A stretch of DNA of 53,798 nt, from positions 49,893-103,690 of the forward strand of contig NZ_JACAOY010000028.1 of assembly GCF_013385985.1 (NCBI RefSeq). Reading direction: 5' to 3'. This document shows, in pieces, positions 1-11,215 of the stretch. Each line of letters begins with the position of its first letter. The first letter of the stretch is position 1. The translations under genes and the position numbers were made by a program. Below the pieces are notes generated by a model. That model was not told the DNA's origin, did not search any database, and saw only the letters and a list, made by a program, of their open reading frames with translations. The DNA comes from Pseudomonas sp. B6002. Lineage in GTDB: Bacteria; Pseudomonadota; Gammaproteobacteria; Pseudomonadales; Pseudomonadaceae.

Positions 1-60
1 CCGCCGTAAGGGCGGAACCATAAGCCGCCGTAACCCAAAAAACGGATATGTACCCAAAAC
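1..60. repeat. fragment of dispersed Pseudomonas intergenic repeat
   Basis: Read on the minus strand, this stretch contains GGTTACGGCGGCTTATGG followed by TTCCGCCCTTACGGCGG. I recognise this from memory as a sequence that recurs between genes in Pseudomonas genomes. It contains short internal inverted repeats (CCGCCGTAAGGGCGG). Only its edge lies in the window. No gene is visible from here to 165. Confidence 0.45.
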
Positions 61-165
61 CCCAGCAAAAAATTGGTCACCCATTCTTCCCCCAAATTGG
101 ATATTCCTCCCCCAGGCCCCGATGACTAACCTAGCCATCAACCCCCACTGTCCTGGAGCACCACC

Positions 166-603
166 ATGCAAACCCGTACCGATTTCTACACTGCCTCCCC
201 AGACGCCATGAAAGCCATGCTCGCCCTGGAAGCCGCCACCAGCAAACTGTCCATCGAACTGCCCCTGCTGGAACTGATCCGCCTGCGCGTATCGCAGATC
301 AACGGCTGCGCCTTCTGCCTCGACATGCACACCGCCGACGCCCGTAAAGGCGGCGAAACCGAACGTCGCCTCTACACCCTGTCCGCCTGGCGCGAAACTC
401 CGTTCTTCACCCCGCGTGAACGCGCTGCACTGGCCTGGGCCGAAAGCCTGACCCTGATCAGCCAGACCCACGCCCCGGACGAAGACTTCAATGCCCTGGC
501 CGCCGAATTCAGTGCTCAGGAACAGGTCGACCTGAGCGTAGCCATCGCCACCATCAACAGCTGGAACCGCCTGGCCATCGGTTTTCGCAAAATGCCTAAA
601 TAA
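166..603 (+). CDS. carboxymuconolactone decarboxylase / AhpD-fold family protein
   Basis: A 145-residue protein of the AhpD-like superfamily, whose members are small helical proteins that often act as peroxidases or thiol reductases. The signature is visible: NGCAFCLDMH gives C48-x-x-C51 with H55 three residues beyond, the usual redox pair and proton-relay histidine. The following helix (ERAALAWAESLT) is also typical. GGAG in CTGGAGCACCACC before the ATG supports the start. It stands alone, with REPINs downstream, and probably forms its own transcript. The substrate is unknown. The family call is secure, but a specific role such as peroxidase or decarboxylase is not. Confidence 0.9.
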   Translation: MQTRTDFYTASPDAMKAMLALEAATSKLSIELPLLELIRLRVSQINGCAFCLDMHTADARKGGETERRLYTLSAWRETPFFTPRERAALAWAESLTLISQTHAPDEDFNALAAEFSAQEQVDLSVAIATINSWNRLAIGFRKMPK

Positions 604-632
604 CCCCCGCATACACGGCGCCAACCTCGGCA

Positions 633-732
633 CCGCTATCGCCCGCAAGCGGGCTCCTACAGTGTGTCGGCGGGCCGAGCAACATGTCGAGGTCGCCACA
701 ACCGTTGTAGGAGCCGGCTTGCCGGCGATGGC
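633..732. repeat. REPIN, first copy of a tandem pair
   Basis: Two REP palindromes in inverted orientation: CGCCCGCAAGCGGGCTCCTAC on one side and GTAGGAGCCGGCTTGCCGGC on the other, about 45 bp apart. The spacer contains GGCCGAGCAACATGTCGAGG. It is near-identical to the copy starting 128 bp downstream. Confidence 0.88.
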
Positions 733-760
733 GCCCTTGAATACGGTGCAGAGGCCGGAG

Positions 761-861
761 CCGCTATCGCCCGCAAGCGGGCTCCTACAGTTCGTCGGTA
801 GGCCGAGCAACATGTCGAGGTCGCCATAACCTTTGTAGGAGCCGGCTTGCCGGCGATAGCG
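761..861. repeat. REPIN, second copy of a tandem pair
   Basis: This is the second copy of the preceding REPIN in the same orientation with a 128-bp period. The same spacer (GGCCGAGCAACATGTCGAGG) is present with a few changes. It ends directly at the stop codon of the convergent TonB receptor gene (862) and may act as its 3' transcript end. Confidence 0.88.
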
Positions 862-3015
862 TCAGAAGTTCACCGAAGCACTCAGGCGTGCCGTCAGCGG
901 TGCACCCTGGAACAGGTAGTCATCGCCAAGGTATTCGCCCGCATCGCGCCAGTAGCGCTTGTCGAAGAGGTTGTCGACACTCAGGCGAAACACCGTTTCA
1001 TAGCCGTCCACTTTTGTGGTGTAGCGGCTGCCCACATTGACCACCGCGTAATCCCCCACTTCCACAGTGCCGGTGCGGTTGGCGTACTTCTTTGCGCTGT
1101 ATTGCACACCGCCCAGCACCGCCAACCCGTTGACCCACGGCAACGCATAGTCGGCATACACACTCGCACGCAGCTTGGGCACGTTGATCGCCTGGTGGCC
1201 TTCATATTCAGGCGTGCCGCTGCCGGTCACCCGTGCGCGAATCGCGGCCACACTGGTTGCGATCTGCAAGCGGTCGGTGGCCCAGCCGTTGGCCGACAAT
1301 TCCAGCCCGGTGTTTTTCTGCTCACCCTGTTGCACGTAGGTGAAGAGACCGGCGCCGTCGGGCTTGGCGTACTGGTAGGCCTGGCGGGTCTGGAACAGGG
1401 CGGCGGCGAAGCTGATGCGGCGCCAGTCGTATTTCACGCCGGTTTCGATCTGGCGTGAGGTGGTCGGGGCCAAGGTTGTGCTGTTGTTGGTCGCGAACCA
1501 GGGGGCGGTGCCGCCCAACGACAAACCTTTGCTGTAGCTGGTGTACAGCGAGATATTTTCCACTGGCTTGTAGATCAACGCGGCCTGGGGCAGGAACACG
1601 TATTGCTGGGTGTGACGCGTCTGATCGCCAGTGGTGCCGTCGAAGGCCTTTTCATCCAGGCGCACTTCGCGGCCACCCACGATGGTTTGCCATTGCTCGT
1701 TGAATGTGATGCGGTCGGTGATAAACAACCCGTATTGGCGGCTGTCGAGGTTGCGATGGCTGTCGTTCAACGGTTTGTCGGTTGGCGTGAAGCTCGGTGC
1801 ATCTTCGTTGATATTGCCGCTGCCGATGTACTCGTTGACTGCTTCGCGCTTGTCGACCACCCGGCGAAACGCGCTGGTACCAAAGGTCAGTTCGTGGCCC
1901 AGGCCTGCTGTGTCGAACAGCCCGGTCATGGCCGCCTGCACTTCATCGTCCCGGCGTGTGTCGTCGGGGCTGCGGTAGTCGTAGATGTCGTAGTCACCTT
2001 CGGGGCTGAAGGTGTTGGCGTTGCAAGTCCCTACGTAATAACAGCCCCAGGCAAACGAACTGTAATCATCAATCACCACCTTGCTGCGCGCCGCACTCAC
2101 GCTGCCTTTCCACTGGTCACTGAAGCGGTACTCAAACTTGCCGTTCAGGTTCAGCGAGTCGATACCCACCTGATGGGAGCCAGTCTGGTGACCGAGCAGT
2201 TTTTTCGGCGAGGCGTCATGGGGCACTTCGGTGCCGCCGAGCAGTTGATAGCCCGGCACCGAACGCTGGTTTTTGTTCTGGTATTCGGCGTCCAGTTGCA
2301 GCAAGGCGTCGGGGCTGATGTTCCAGTCGAAGGCCAGGGACGCGAAGTCACGCTGGCCGTTGGCGTGTTCCACATAGGAATTGAGGTCTTCATGGGCCAC
2401 GTTGGCGCGCAGGCCGAACTGCTGTTCGCTGCCAAACCAGCCGCCGACGTCGGTCGCCACATAACCGCTGCCCCGGTCGTCGGTGGACACCGTTACCGAG
2501 CGCACATCTTCGGGGCGCTTGGTCACGTAGTTGATCACGCCGCTGGGCTCGGAAATCCCGCTTTGCAGGCCGGCCAGGCCTTTGAGCACTTCCACTTGCT
2601 GCTTGTTTTCCAGGGCGACGTTCTGCTCCCCGGTGATGGTGCGCCCATTGATCTTGTAGCTGCTCGCGGCGTTCAGCGAGAAACCGCGCACCACGAAGTT
2701 TTCGTAGTAGCCGATGGGCGCGTAGCTGTCGCCCACCGAGGCGTCGTTGCGCAGCACTTCACTGAGCAGGCGCGCTTGCTGGTCCTTGAGCATGGCCGCG
2801 TTGATCACCGTGATCGAGGCCGGGGTGTCCAGCAGCGGCGCCTCGTCGAAGCCGGCCACCGAGGCGGTTGAGTTGCGGTAGCCGGATTCATCCTGGCCCT
2901 GGACGTTTACCGCCGGTAATTCCAGTTCTGCGGCGAAGCTGCTGCCGATACCGCCTGTGAGCAGCAGGCCGAGGGCGAAACGTGAGGTGACAACGGGACG
3001 AAAACGCAAAACCAT
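862..3015 (-). CDS. TonB-dependent siderophore receptor
   Basis: A 717-residue outer-membrane receptor for ferric-siderophore import. It begins with a signal peptide (hydrophobic run around residues 12-25, cleavage near SSFA-A). The plug domain follows, with VNVQGQDESG, DTPASITVI, the RGFSLNAASSYKINGR segment and LKGLAGLQSG-SEPSGVINYVTKRP, all characteristic of FhuA/FhuE/FpvA-type siderophore receptors. The rest is a 22-strand barrel ending in a terminal aromatic, LSASVNF. There is no N-terminal FecA/FpvA-type signalling extension, and no sigma/anti-sigma genes are next to it. An AraC gene lies upstream on the same strand, separated by a REPIN, so they need not be co-transcribed. The ligand cannot be read from sequence; hydroxamates such as ferrichrome are plausible. 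Confidence 0.9.
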   Translation of the reverse strand: MVLRFRPVVTSRFALGLLLTGGIGSSFAAELELPAVNVQGQDESGYRNSTASVAGFDEAPLLDTPASITVINAAMLKDQQARLLSEVLRNDASVGDSYAPIGYYENFVVRGFSLNAASSYKINGRTITGEQNVALENKQQVEVLKGLAGLQSGISEPSGVINYVTKRPEDVRSVTVSTDDRGSGYVATDVGGWFGSEQQFGLRANVAHEDLNSYVEHANGQRDFASLAFDWNISPDALLQLDAEYQNKNQRSVPGYQLLGGTEVPHDASPKKLLGHQTGSHQVGIDSLNLNGKFEYRFSDQWKGSVSAARSKVVIDDYSSFAWGCYYVGTCNANTFSPEGDYDIYDYRSPDDTRRDDEVQAAMTGLFDTAGLGHELTFGTSAFRRVVDKREAVNEYIGSGNINEDAPSFTPTDKPLNDSHRNLDSRQYGLFITDRITFNEQWQTIVGGREVRLDEKAFDGTTGDQTRHTQQYVFLPQAALIYKPVENISLYTSYSKGLSLGGTAPWFATNNSTTLAPTTSRQIETGVKYDWRRISFAAALFQTRQAYQYAKPDGAGLFTYVQQGEQKNTGLELSANGWATDRLQIATSVAAIRARVTGSGTPEYEGHQAINVPKLRASVYADYALPWVNGLAVLGGVQYSAKKYANRTGTVEVGDYAVVNVGSRYTTKVDGYETVFRLSVDNLFDKRYWRDAGEYLGDDYLFQGAPLTARLSASVNF

Positions 3016-3089
3016 GGGGGCAGGGCCTTAAAGCGCAGGGCAGGGGGGCGCATAAGCTAGGCATAAGCGTGGTCTTTTACAAGCCTTCC

Positions 3090-3172
3090 GTAGGCGCCGG
3101 CTTGCTGGTGATGAGGCCCTTGAATAATGCAGTGATTTCAAGGGCGCCATCGCAGGCAAGCCAGCTCCCACA
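3090..3172. repeat. REPIN between AraC gene and TonB receptor gene
   Basis: Inverted REP pair: GTAGGCGCCGGCTTGCTGG and CATCGCAGGCAAGCCAGCTC. The left arm is degenerate. It probably separates the transcripts of the two minus-strand genes. Confidence 0.75.
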
Positions 3173-3188
3173 GAGTGAGGGTTGCGGT

Positions 3189-4085
3189 TCAGGTGGAGCG
3201 CTTGAGGGTTTCGCTCGGCAGTTCCTGGAACAGCGCCCGGTAGCTGTTGGAAAACCGCCCCAGGTGCCAGAACGACCAGTTCATCGCCACTTCGGCCACG
3301 GTGGTGTCACTGGCACTGAGCAGTTCGCGCCGCGCCCCGTTCAGCCGGCGCAACCTCAACCACTGTGCCGGGCTCATGCCGGTGTAGGTCTTGAAGCCCT
3401 GCTGCAGTTGACGCAGCGGCACCCCGGCAATTTGTGCCAGCTCCAGCAGGTTGACGGTCTCGTCCGGCGCATCCGCCGCCCATTCGCCGATGCGCGCCAT
3501 CAGCCGGCGTTCTTCACTGCGCTTTTGCAATGAGCTGCGGTCCAGGCACACACAGGCGTTGTCGAGGATAAACAGGCAGTCGTCGAGCAGTTGCTGGGTG
3601 AGGGTGTCGCGGCTGACGGGGTCGATCACCGTGGACAAGCGCGTCAACGTCCCACTGAGCCAGCGGGTGAACAATGCGTTCTGCTGGCAGGTCAGCGGCG
3701 CCATGAACAGGCCTTCGAGTTTCGCCACGTCCAGGCCTTGGCGCTGCACGAATTGCGGGCCGAACACCACCGCCACTTCGCGGTAGTTCTCGGGGGTGAT
3801 CCAGGTGTTGCGGCTTTCGCCATTGAGCATGTACAGCGCGTTGTCGCTGCCGTCGAAACAGAACGCCAGGGCACCGGGCGGGGCATTGAAATGCTGCTCG
3901 ACGCGGGTGTTCATGCACTCTTCGTACACCTCCACGCCCTGCAGGTCGAGGTAGCGGATCTGCCCGGCGAAATGCCCCGGGGACATCTGCTGGTACTGCT
4001 GCACCCAACCGGGTGTCGCATTGCATTGGGCGGCTACATCACCGGTGGTGAAGGCCTGTACGCGCAAGGCTGTTGCCTGTGTCAT
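3189..4085 (-). CDS. AraC-family transcriptional regulator, EutR-like
   Basis: A 298-residue regulator with an AraC double HTH in the last ~90 residues: LAQIAGVPLRQLQQGF is the first helix-turn-helix and AMNWSFWHLGRFSNSYRALF the second. That FWHLG-F...Y..LF-E-PS block and the N-terminal PGHFAGQ segment strongly recall EutR, the vitamin B12/ethanolamine-responsive activator of eut genes. The N-terminal ~190 residues would be the effector-binding part. It is divergent from the gamma-glutamyl-amine operon starting at 4225, with 139 bp between the starts, so that operon is its likely target. The ligand is unknown; an amine or amino alcohol is inferred from both the EutR likeness and the neighbours. 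Confidence 0.85.
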   Translation of the reverse strand: MTQATALRVQAFTTGDVAAQCNATPGWVQQYQQMSPGHFAGQIRYLDLQGVEVYEECMNTRVEQHFNAPPGALAFCFDGSDNALYMLNGESRNTWITPENYREVAVVFGPQFVQRQGLDVAKLEGLFMAPLTCQQNALFTRWLSGTLTRLSTVIDPVSRDTLTQQLLDDCLFILDNACVCLDRSSLQKRSEERRLMARIGEWAADAPDETVNLLELAQIAGVPLRQLQQGFKTYTGMSPAQWLRLRRLNGARRELLSASDTTVAEVAMNWSFWHLGRFSNSYRALFQELPSETLKRST

Positions 4086-4224
4086 GGGTGATCCGTGCGC
4101 ACTCTATTGGTGCGTTGTGGTTCGTGCAAAGTGGATAGATGCCGTTTGAAGGCCGGCCCAAGATAGACCTCAATGCGCCAGGAGTACAAGCCGGCGCATG
4201 CACCCAACCCATGACGAGGTCCTT

Positions 4225-5583
4225 ATGAACGCCCCCTTCGATCAGCTGTCCGCCTGGCTGAAAGAACACAAGATTACCGAAGTCGAATGCGTGATCAGTG
4301 ATCTGACTGGCATCGCACGCGGCAAGATTGCACCCACCAACAAGTTCCTGCATGAGCGAGGCATGCGCCTGCCGGAAAGTGTGCTGCTGCAAACGGTGAC
4401 CGGGGACTTTGTCGACGACGATATCTACTACGACCTGCTGGACCCGGCCGACATCGACATGGTCTGCCGCCCGGTGTCCAACGCGACCTACGTGGTGCCG
4501 TGGGCCATCGAGCCCACCGCGATTGTGATCCACGACACCTTCGACAAACAGGGCAACCCCATCGAGCTGTCGCCGCGCAACGTGCTCAAAAAGGTCTTGC
4601 AGCTCTACACCGATCAAGGCTGGCAGCCGATTGTCGCGCCGGAAATGGAGTTCTACCTGACCCAGCGTTGCGAAGACCCGGACCTGCCGCTGAAAACCCC
4701 GGTGGGCCGCTCCGGCCGCGCCGAAACCGGGCGTCAGTCGTTCTCCATCGACGCCGCCAACGAGTTCGACCCGCTGTTTGAAGATGTCTATGACTGGTGC
4801 GAGGCACAGGGCCTGGACCTCGACACGCTGATCCACGAAGACGGCCCGGCGCAGATGGAAATCAACTTCCGCCATGGTGACGCCCTCGACCTCGCCGACC
4901 AGATCACCGTGTTCAAGCGCACCCTGCGTGAGGCCGCGCTCAAGCACAACGTGGCCGCCACCTTCATGGCCAAGCCGGTGGCCGACGAGCCGGGCAGCGC
5001 CATGCACCTGCACCAGAGCGTGGTGGACATTGCCACCGGCAAGCCGGTGTTCGTCGATGCCGACGGCAACAAAAGCCAGCTGTTTTTGCACCACATCGGC
5101 GGCTTGCAGAAGTACATCCCCAAGCTGCTGCCGATGTTCGCACCCAACGTGAACTCGTTCCGCCGCTTCCTGCCGGACACCTCGGCGCCGGTCAACGTGG
5201 AGTGGGGCGAAGAGAACCGCACCGTCGGCCTGCGCGTGCCCACTTCCAGCCCCGATGCCATGCGCGTGGAAAACCGCCTGCCGGGTGCCGATGCCAATCC
5301 CTACCTGGCCATTGCGGCTAGTCTGCTGTGTGGCTACCTGGGGATGATTGAGCAGATCGAACCGAGTGCGCCGGTGGAAGGCCGCGCCTACGAGCGCCGC
5401 AACCTGCGCCTGCCGTTCACCCTCGAAGATGCGTTGGCGCGCATGGAGGACTGCGACACGGTCAAGCGCTACCTGGGCGACAAGTTCGTGCGCGGCTACG
5501 TCGCGGTGAAGCGCGCTGAGCATGAAAACTTCAAGCGCGTGATCAGTTCCTGGGAGCGTGAGTTCCTGCTGTTGAGCGTCTAA
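4225..5583 (+). CDS. gamma-glutamylputrescine synthetase-like glutamine synthetase family ligase
   Basis: A 452-residue member of the glutamine synthetase fold that would ligate an amine to the gamma-carboxyl of glutamate using ATP (PuuA/SpuI type). The ATP/glutamate-binding regions are present: APEMEFYL, HEDGPAQMEINF and MHLHQSV. The C-terminal SAPVNVEWGEENRTVGLRVP stretch carries the catalytic arginine region of this subfamily. An upstream ATG exists at 4198, but 4225 follows GAGG at five-base spacing and gives the usual family length. It is the first gene of a tight three-gene operon with a polyamine-type binding protein and a PuuB-like oxidase. Pseudomonads carry several such ligases with different amine preference, so putrescine is not certain. 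Confidence 0.88.
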   Translation: MNAPFDQLSAWLKEHKITEVECVISDLTGIARGKIAPTNKFLHERGMRLPESVLLQTVTGDFVDDDIYYDLLDPADIDMVCRPVSNATYVVPWAIEPTAIVIHDTFDKQGNPIELSPRNVLKKVLQLYTDQGWQPIVAPEMEFYLTQRCEDPDLPLKTPVGRSGRAETGRQSFSIDAANEFDPLFEDVYDWCEAQGLDLDTLIHEDGPAQMEINFRHGDALDLADQITVFKRTLREAALKHNVAATFMAKPVADEPGSAMHLHQSVVDIATGKPVFVDADGNKSQLFLHHIGGLQKYIPKLLPMFAPNVNSFRRFLPDTSAPVNVEWGEENRTVGLRVPTSSPDAMRVENRLPGADANPYLAIAASLLCGYLGMIEQIEPSAPVEGRAYERRNLRLPFTLEDALARMEDCDTVKRYLGDKFVRGYVAVKRAEHENFKRVISSWEREFLLLSV

Positions 5584-5595
5584 AAAAACCAATAA

Positions 5596-7985
<2,390 letters not shown>

Positions 7986-7990
7986 AACCC

Positions 7991-8356
7991 CTGTAGGAGC
8001 CGGCTTGCCGGCGATCGCGGTGGTCCAGTTGACTGATGCGGTGGCTGATACATCGCCATCGCCGGCAAGCCAGCTCCCACATTTGGATCTATGCCTGGCC
8101 GGGAAGCTGGGTGCGCCACTGATCCCCTGTAGGAGCCGGCTTGCCGGCGATCGCGATGGTTCAGTCGACTTATGCGGTGTCTGATACATCGCCATCGCCG
8201 GCAAGCCAGCTCCTACATTTGGATCTATGCCTGGCCGGGAAGCTGGGTGCGCCACTGATCCCCTGTAGGAGCCGGCTTGCCGGCGATCGCGGTGGTCCAG
8301 TCGACTTGTGCGGTGGCTGATACACCGCCATCGCCGGCAAGCCGGCTCCTACAGGG
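7991..8356. repeat. tandem array of REPIN units, 136-bp period
   Basis: Three REPINs lie in direct tandem, starting at 7991, 8127 and 8263 with an exact 136-bp period. The third unit is cut short at about 8356. Each has CTGTAGGAGCCGGCTTGCCG, a spacer with GTGG(C/T)TGATACA, and the inverted arm CATCGCCGGCAAGCC. The inter-unit filler GGATCTATGCCTGGCCGGGA is also repeated. No gene is visible in this 377-bp gap. The array sits between two convergent genes and ends 7 bp before the LysR stop codon. Confidence 0.93.
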
Positions 8357-8362
8357 GATCGG

Positions 8363-9256
8363 TCAATCCTTGGGTTCGGTGAGCACTTTGCGGAAAGTTT
8401 CTACCAATGGCCGCAGGTTGATCCGGTGCCATGCTGCCCACAGCGGGGTGGTGTAGGTCAGCCATGGCAGTTCGCGCAGGACCACGCCGGGCGGCGCGTT
8501 GCGGCTCAGGCCTTTTTGCACCATGGCCACGCCCAGCCCCGAGGCCACCAGGCCCAGGGCGGTGAACGGCTCGCTGGCTTCCATGGGGATCTGCGGGGTG
8601 AAGCCGGCGCGGATGCAGGCGGCCACGAAGTCATCGGTGGGGCTGGCGCCGGGTTTGCGTTGTACGCCGATCCACTCCTGCTCCGCCAGGTGCTCGGGCA
8701 GCAGCGTTTTTTGGTGGGCGAGGGGATGGTGCTCGGGCAAGGCCAGCAACATCGGGTCGTCCAATACTTGCAACGCGGTCAGGTCCGGGTCATCAGCAGC
8801 CGGTGGTTCGCCCACCAGTGCAATATCCAGGCTGCGCTGACGCAAACCTTCGAGCTGTTCCAGTGAAGGCAGGTTGTACAGCTTGATGTGCACGGTCGGG
8901 CGGTCGTCGCGCAATACCCGCAAGGCATTGGGCAGCACACCGGCATGCATGGCGTTCTCGATATAGCCGATGCACAAGCCGCCTTCTTCACCGCGTCCCA
9001 GGCGCTTGCCGAGGGATTCCAGGCGATTGGCATGGGTGAGCAACGCCTTGGTTTCGGCAAGAAAGGTCTGGCCGTCACGGGTCAGGCGGATGCGCTGCTG
9101 GCTGCGTTCGAACAGGGTCAGGCCAAGGCGTTCTTCGAGCTGGGCGATCTGCCGGCTCAACGGCGACTGGGAGATGTGCAAGCGCTCGGCGGCGCGGCCG
9201 ACGTGTTCTTCTTCGGCGACCACTTCGAAATAGCGCAGTTGGCGTAGGTCGATCAT
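8363..9256 (-). CDS. LysR-family transcriptional regulator
   Basis: A 297-residue LysR-type regulator. The N-terminal winged HTH is plain: LRQLRYFEVVAEEEHVGRAA, then RLHISQSPLSRQIAQLEE. The rest is a two-lobed effector-binding domain. Starting at the ATG at 9256 gives the canonical MIDLRQLRYF beginning; an in-frame ATG 20 codons upstream would add an unlikely Arg/Pro-rich tail. It is divergent from the aldo/keto reductase gene (112 bp between starts), the standard layout for LysR control of the neighbouring operon. The inducer is unknown. Confidence 0.93.
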   Translation of the reverse strand: MIDLRQLRYFEVVAEEEHVGRAAERLHISQSPLSRQIAQLEERLGLTLFERSQQRIRLTRDGQTFLAETKALLTHANRLESLGKRLGRGEEGGLCIGYIENAMHAGVLPNALRVLRDDRPTVHIKLYNLPSLEQLEGLRQRSLDIALVGEPPAADDPDLTALQVLDDPMLLALPEHHPLAHQKTLLPEHLAEQEWIGVQRKPGASPTDDFVAACIRAGFTPQIPMEASEPFTALGLVASGLGVAMVQKGLSRNAPPGVVLRELPWLTYTTPLWAAWHRINLRPLVETFRKVLTEPKD

Positions 9257-9368
9257 GTTAGACCTCGTGGGACTCAAGTCGGTCGGAGTATGTCTTGGAC
9301 GGTCCGATCTTGGCAATCTAGGATCTGCTCAACGGTCACCGCGACCACGAACCGATTGAGGAACCACA

Positions 9369-10373
9369 ATGAGCTTGAAAGACAAACTGCCCGGGCCACT
9401 GGGCTTTGGCACCGCGCCACTGGGCAACATGTTCCGCGCCATTCCCGAAGACGAGGCCCAGGCCACCGTCGAGGCGGCCTGGAACCAGGGCGTGCGTTAC
9501 TTCGATACCGCGCCGTTCTACGGCTCGGGCCTTTCCGAGATCCGCCTGGGCCAGGCCCTGGCGCAGTACAACCGCGACGACTTCGTGCTCAGCACCAAAG
9601 TAGGCCGGGTGATTCTCGATGAAGTCGAGGAAAGCGCCCGTGACCTCGGCGAAAAGAGCGGCGTATTCGAACACGGCCGCCCCAACAAGATGCTCAACGA
9701 CTACAGCACCGACGCCACGCTGCGTTCGATTGAAGACAGCCTGACCCGCCTGAAAACCGACCGACTGGACATTGTGTGGATCCACGACATCGCCCAGGAC
9801 TTCTACGGCGACCAATGGCTGGAGTACTTCAACCAGGCCCGCACCGGCGCCTTCAAGGTGCTGACCCGCTTGCGTGAAGAAGGTGTGATCAAGGCCTGGG
9901 GCCTGGGCGTCAACCGCGTGGAGCCGTGCGAATTGACCCTGGACCTGAGCGAGGCGCAGCCCGACGGTTTCCTGTTGGCTGGCCGCTACACCTTGCTGGA
10001 CCACGACCGCGCCCTGCAACGCCTGATGGACGCTGCCCACGCACAGAACGTCGAATTTGTCGTCGGCGGCCCCTACAGCTCGGGCATCCTGGCCGGTGGC
10101 GCGCACTTCGAATACCAGAAGGCCAGCCCGGCGATCATCAGCAAAGTCGAGCAGATCAAGGCGATTGCCCAGGCCTTCGGCGTCAGCGTGAAAGCCGCTG
10201 CACTGCAATTCTCCCTGGCGCATCCGGCCGTGGCTGCTGTAATTCCGGGTGCCAGTCGTCCGGGGCGGATTGCCGAAGACGTCGCGGCGTTGTCAGAAAC
10301 CATTCCGGCAGCCTTCTGGCTGGCCCTGCGCGACGCCCGACTGATTTCGGACCGCGCACCTCTGCCGCTCTAA
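9369..10373 (+). CDS. aldo/keto reductase (D-threo-aldose/L-fucose dehydrogenase-like)
   Basis: A 334-residue TIM-barrel NAD(P)-dependent oxidoreductase of the aldo/keto reductase superfamily. The catalytic tetrad can be placed: D46 and Y51 in YFDTAPFYGSG, K77 in STKVGR and H139 in VWIHD. The start LGFGTAPLGNMF and the block GVNRVEPCEL resemble the D-threo-aldose 1-dehydrogenase / pyridoxal dehydrogenase branch. It is first of a three-gene operon with an SDR (16-bp gap) and a SRPBCC protein, opposite a LysR gene. The substrate is unproven; a sugar or aldehyde is likely. Confidence 0.9.
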   Translation: MSLKDKLPGPLGFGTAPLGNMFRAIPEDEAQATVEAAWNQGVRYFDTAPFYGSGLSEIRLGQALAQYNRDDFVLSTKVGRVILDEVEESARDLGEKSGVFEHGRPNKMLNDYSTDATLRSIEDSLTRLKTDRLDIVWIHDIAQDFYGDQWLEYFNQARTGAFKVLTRLREEGVIKAWGLGVNRVEPCELTLDLSEAQPDGFLLAGRYTLLDHDRALQRLMDAAHAQNVEFVVGGPYSSGILAGGAHFEYQKASPAIISKVEQIKAIAQAFGVSVKAAALQFSLAHPAVAAVIPGASRPGRIAEDVAALSETIPAAFWLALRDARLISDRAPLPL

Positions 10374-10389
10374 CTCAAGGACTCTTGCG

Positions 10390-11187
10390 ATGAACATTGA
10401 TGTAAGTGGAAAGGTTGCCATTGTCAGCGGCAGCACCGCCGGGATCGGCCTGGGTATCAGCCAGGCCCTGGCGCAATCCGGCGCGACCGTGGTGGTAATC
10501 GGGCGTGAAAAGAGTAAGGTCGACGAGGCCCTGGCCAGTATCCGCCAGGCGGTGCCGGGCGCCGACCTGCGTGGCCTGGTGGCCGACCTGGGCACGGCCG
10601 ACGGCGCGCAAACGCTGTTCGCCGCCGAACCCCGCGCCGACATCCTGGTCAACAACCTGGGCATCTTCAACGATGTGGACTTCTTCGAGGCGCCCGACAG
10701 TGAGTGGACGCGCTTCTATGAGGTCAATGTGATCTCCGGCGTGCGCCTGGCGAGGCACTATGTGCCGGGTATGGTCGAGCAGGGCTGGGGGCGGGTGATC
10801 TTCCTGTCGTCGGAGTCCGGCGTGGCGACCCCGGCCGACATGATCAACTACGGCGTGACCAAGAGCGCTAACCTGGCGGTGTCCCACGGCCTGGCCAAGC
10901 GCTTGGCGGGCACCGGGGTGACGGTCAATGCGGTGTTGCCGGGGCCGACGTTTACCGATGGCCTGGAGCATATGCTCAAGGACGCCACCGCCAAGTCGGG
11001 GCGCAGTGCGCGGGACGAGGCCGATGTGTTTGTGCGCCAGGCGCGCCCTACGTCGATCATCCAGCGTGCGGCCAATGTGGATGAAGTGGCGAACCTGGTG
11101 GCGTACATTGCCTCACCGCTGTCGTCGGCAACCACAGGCGCTGCACTGCGGGTCGACGGTGGCGTTGTCGACAGCATGGCGATCTGA
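10390..11187 (+). CDS. SDR family oxidoreductase
   Basis: A 265-residue classical short-chain dehydrogenase/reductase. It shows the cofactor motif SGSTAGIGLG near residues 13-22, VNNLG at 88-91 (NNAG variant), the catalytic serine in LSSESG and the Y154-x-x-x-K158 motif in YGVTKSAN. GATVVVIGRE with the basic residue after the second strand suggests NADP(H). The AAGGA before the ATG is good. It is co-transcribed with the aldo/keto reductase and SRPBCC genes, so the three may act on one pathway. Substrate unknown. Confidence 0.92.
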   Translation: MNIDVSGKVAIVSGSTAGIGLGISQALAQSGATVVVIGREKSKVDEALASIRQAVPGADLRGLVADLGTADGAQTLFAAEPRADILVNNLGIFNDVDFFEAPDSEWTRFYEVNVISGVRLARHYVPGMVEQGWGRVIFLSSESGVATPADMINYGVTKSANLAVSHGLAKRLAGTGVTVNAVLPGPTFTDGLEHMLKDATAKSGRSARDEADVFVRQARPTSIIQRAANVDEVANLVAYIASPLSSATTGAALRVDGGVVDSMAI

Positions 11188-11215
11188 ATTCTTTTAATTG
11201 CGTGGAGTATTTATC

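Noticed and set aside
1603-2871. Long open frame on the plus strand within the TonB receptor gene
   Set aside because: It is antisense to a clear receptor with signal peptide, plug and barrel. The product has no recognisable domain and its composition is that of a high-GC shadow frame.
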